From NCBI RefSeq assembly GCF_000224145.3, contig NC_020166.2, forward strand, positions 8,394,050-8,458,049: DNA of 64,000 nucleotides, in the 5' to 3' direction. Source of the stretch: Ciona intestinalis. Taxonomy: Eukaryota > Chordata > Ascidiacea > Phlebobranchia > Cionidae. Position numbers and translations under genes: made by a program. Of the stretch, positions 63,301 through 64,000 are shown piece by piece. A model generated the notes under the pieces. The model was not told the DNA's origin and made no database searches. It saw nothing but the letters and a program-made list of their open reading frames with translations. Numbering within the stretch: the stretch's first letter is position 1; every line of letters starts with the position of its first letter.

Positions 63301-63875
63301 TTTTTGTGCTATGCTAAAAAGTTATCAGTTTTAGTTAATCACCTATAAGTTACAGAAATCGTAAGCGGGCACGAGGTGTATGAAACCGAACACCCGTGTT
63401 ATAACGACTGTCGTTGCCCGGAACAGAGGTGTATATGTAACAGAACACCCCTGTTATAACGACTGTCGTTCGCAACCCGGTGTGCTCCAGCTGAGGTTGT
63501 TGCCTTTACTTTATAGATTCCGGTGACTCTGATGAGATGGAACAAGAAAACGAAATACCGCCCCCCGCCAAAGTCGTTCACACAGAAAAGAAAACTTCGT
63601 TTCATTTGTCCCGACAGGCCAGCCTACCAGCAAATTTCACCAAAGTAATAAACGAATCTACAATCTGCCCATCCGTTCAGTTTGTAAACACCAAGAACGG
63701 AACGAACAAAAGAAAATCTTTTCAGTACATTAAGCAAGACGTAGCAGTCGATGAGATAGTTGTCGATCCGTTTTCTGTTGAAAACTCCGCTCCTGCAGTA
63801 TGTTGGGTTCTCAAAACAAGTGAAACGGATTTCTCTGGAGTTACAAGCACTAGTAAGGGGAAACTTCGTGAATGA
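57392..63875 (+). CDS. Aminergic G protein-coupled receptor, alpha-2-adrenoceptor-like (9 exons)
   Basis: Class A receptor with seven membrane segments. Exons: 57392-57412, 58183-58269, 59303-59524, 60054-60157, 61014-61116, 61382-61525, 61714-61877, 62813-62988, 63517-63875. Phases agree and give 459 residues. The N-terminus is about 36 residues with an NAS glycosylation site. TM1 has GN and TM2 has LAMSD. C109 (3.25) and C184 form the usual disulfide pair. TM3 has the amine-binding D116 (3.32) in LAIDIFLCTASIWNLC. TM5 is FSVSGSFYVPLFIM. TM6 has CWLPFF (W254). TM7 has WWFAYCNSAFNPFIY (NPxxY at 291-295), then helix 8 LRKAFKKILRC. The VFKFLEWWFAYCNS...AFKKIL stretch is closest by eye to alpha-2 adrenoceptors; TM5 is mixed with 5-HT/alpha-1 features. 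Unusual points: the DRY motif reads NRY (N133), and the third intracellular loop is only about 20 residues. The ligand cannot be told from sequence alone. Confidence 0.88.
57540..57733. mobile_element. Palindromic MITE, copy Q
   Basis: Ends acagtacagtgggtcaggtg and accatctcaccccaccgaac; GPCR intron 1. Confidence 0.6.
58353..58549. mobile_element. Palindromic MITE, copy R
   Basis: Ends tatagtagggtaggggaaga and ccgccttcccccacagtaat. It lies about 80 bp after the GPCR exon 2 donor and abuts a single-arm copy of the foldback element. Confidence 0.75.
59060..59240 (+). mobile_element. Two tandem SINE-like cores
   Basis: gcaacgacagtcgttataac and gcaacgacagtcgctattac recur about 100 bp apart, each followed by acgggtgttctgttt. 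They lie 60 bp before GPCR exon 3. Confidence 0.6.
59816..60013. mobile_element. Palindromic MITE, copy S
   Basis: Ends ctctgggggaagatgggaca and ctctccccaccctactatat. It ends 40 bp before the GPCR exon 4 acceptor. Confidence 0.75.
60172..60351. mobile_element. Palindromic MITE, copy T
   Basis: Begins 14 bp after the last base of GPCR exon 4; ends atagtactgtggtgtaagat and accatcttaccccattaccc. Confidence 0.65.
60805..60997. mobile_element. Palindromic MITE, copy U
   Basis: Its end (tcccatcttcccctatatta ctatata) lies 16 bp before the GPCR exon 5 acceptor and supplies part of the upstream pyrimidine-rich sequence. Confidence 0.7.
61140..61350. repeat. Tandem units of about 75-80 bp flanking GPCR exon 6
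   Basis: Units carry gagttataacatgggtgtct, tatacaccagacacaca and ttcatacacctcatgctcac. Three lie before exon 6 and one more after it at 61612-61690. The plus-strand frame 61156-61560 fuses this repeat to out-of-frame exon sequence and is not a gene. Confidence 0.7.
61915..62075 (+). mobile_element. SINE-like copy in GPCR intron 7
   Basis: Contains ttcgcgtggccggaaaacga, ggttataacacgggtgttga, tacgagttaccatgtatgtt and ttgacaacccgtta. Confidence 0.5.
63014..63187. mobile_element. Palindromic MITE, copy V
   Basis: Starts 26 bp after the GPCR exon 8 donor; ends taaggtgcgggaagatggga and aatcttacccaaccctatac. Confidence 0.65.
63220..63475. mobile_element. Inverted pair of SINE cores plus a third fragment
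   Basis: A + copy at about 63225-63285 and a - copy at about 63365-63418 share gtgttctgtttcatacacct and cgtgcccgctta in opposite directions, about 80 bp apart. A second - fragment follows at 63425-63473. All lie within 300 bp of the last GPCR exon. Confidence 0.7.
63517..63875 (+). CDS. GPCR terminal exon: cytoplasmic tail
   Basis: The last 118 codons and TGA. The tail is hydrophilic, with an acidic start (DSGDSDEMEQENE) and several Ser/Arg clusters (e.g. RKSF) that could be kinase sites. It shows no resemblance to known receptor tails. The frame is open throughout and the acceptor ttactttatag is good. Confidence 0.8.
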
Positions 63876-64000
63876 GTGAACGTAACTGATGCAACTCTGC
63901 GTGTGGTGGAAATACAACAAGGGTGTTCTGTTTCATACACCTCGTGCACGTTTACGAGTTACCAAATATGCATAACTTTGTGGTTGATTGTGTTTTGAGT
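63876..64000 (+). mobile_element. GPCR 3' UTR start with a SINE-like copy
   Basis: gggtgttctgtttcatacac, cgtgcacgtttacgagttac and aactttgtggttgatt follow the stop codon, so the 3' UTR probably includes a SINE. No polyadenylation signal is seen before the window ends. Confidence 0.5.

Overview
The window looks like nuclear DNA of a solitary tunicate, most likely Ciona. It is AT-rich, with compact GT-AG exons and introns full of short repeats. Five chordate-type genes are readable: four are close matches to known families and one is a weaker family match. A perfect copy of the 16-nt Ciona spliced-leader sequence (as I remember it) lies at 33290-33305. There are four assembly gaps of N: 7242-7623, 20721-21220, 33858-33907 and 36046-36170. 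All exon models were made by eye from reading frame, splice dinucleotides, intron phase and remembered family sequences; no search was run.

Layout. 1-4397: probable upstream intron of mib1, with repeats and two tRNA-Leu-like remnants. 4398-19288 (+): the 3' part of mind bomb (MIB1), 11 exons giving the last 477 residues; the 5' part lies before the window. An intronless 969-codon coiled-coil gene (9874-12783, +), probably of the SOGA/MTCL family, sits inside a MIB1 intron on the same strand. 19680-21220: a 56-bp minisatellite running towards a gap. 21577-32508 (-): BTBD7, 16 exons, about 1036 residues. 32998-34185: a LINE ORF1 fragment whose 5' end carries the spliced leader; the scaffold here appears to join a filled and an empty haplotype. 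35147-49280 (-): kindlin (FERMT), 10 visible exons; the PH domain and much of F3 are absent around the 36046-36170 gap. 53424-55112 (-): an intronless sphingosine-1-phosphate lyase (SGPL1). 57392-63875 (+): a nine-exon aminergic GPCR, closest by eye to alpha-2 adrenoceptors.

Between and within genes the DNA is dominated by mobile sequence. A palindromic MITE of about 190-200 bp, possibly the family described as Cimi-1, occurs in more than 20 copies. A tRNA-type SINE family has a conserved core ending in acaacccattagtgacc-like sequence. A third family carries the motif ggtgaggtcctacagtgagg. There are also several minisatellites and foldback elements.

The genes form no pathway cluster. MIB1 (Notch ligand ubiquitination), BTBD7 (epithelial branching and adhesion), kindlin (integrin activation), SGPL1 (sphingolipid turnover) and the GPCR act separately. 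The most unusual observations are the spliced leader at a LINE 5' end, the minisatellite that repeats the kindlin exon-4 splice acceptor, the intron-nested intronless gene, and the missing kindlin exons.
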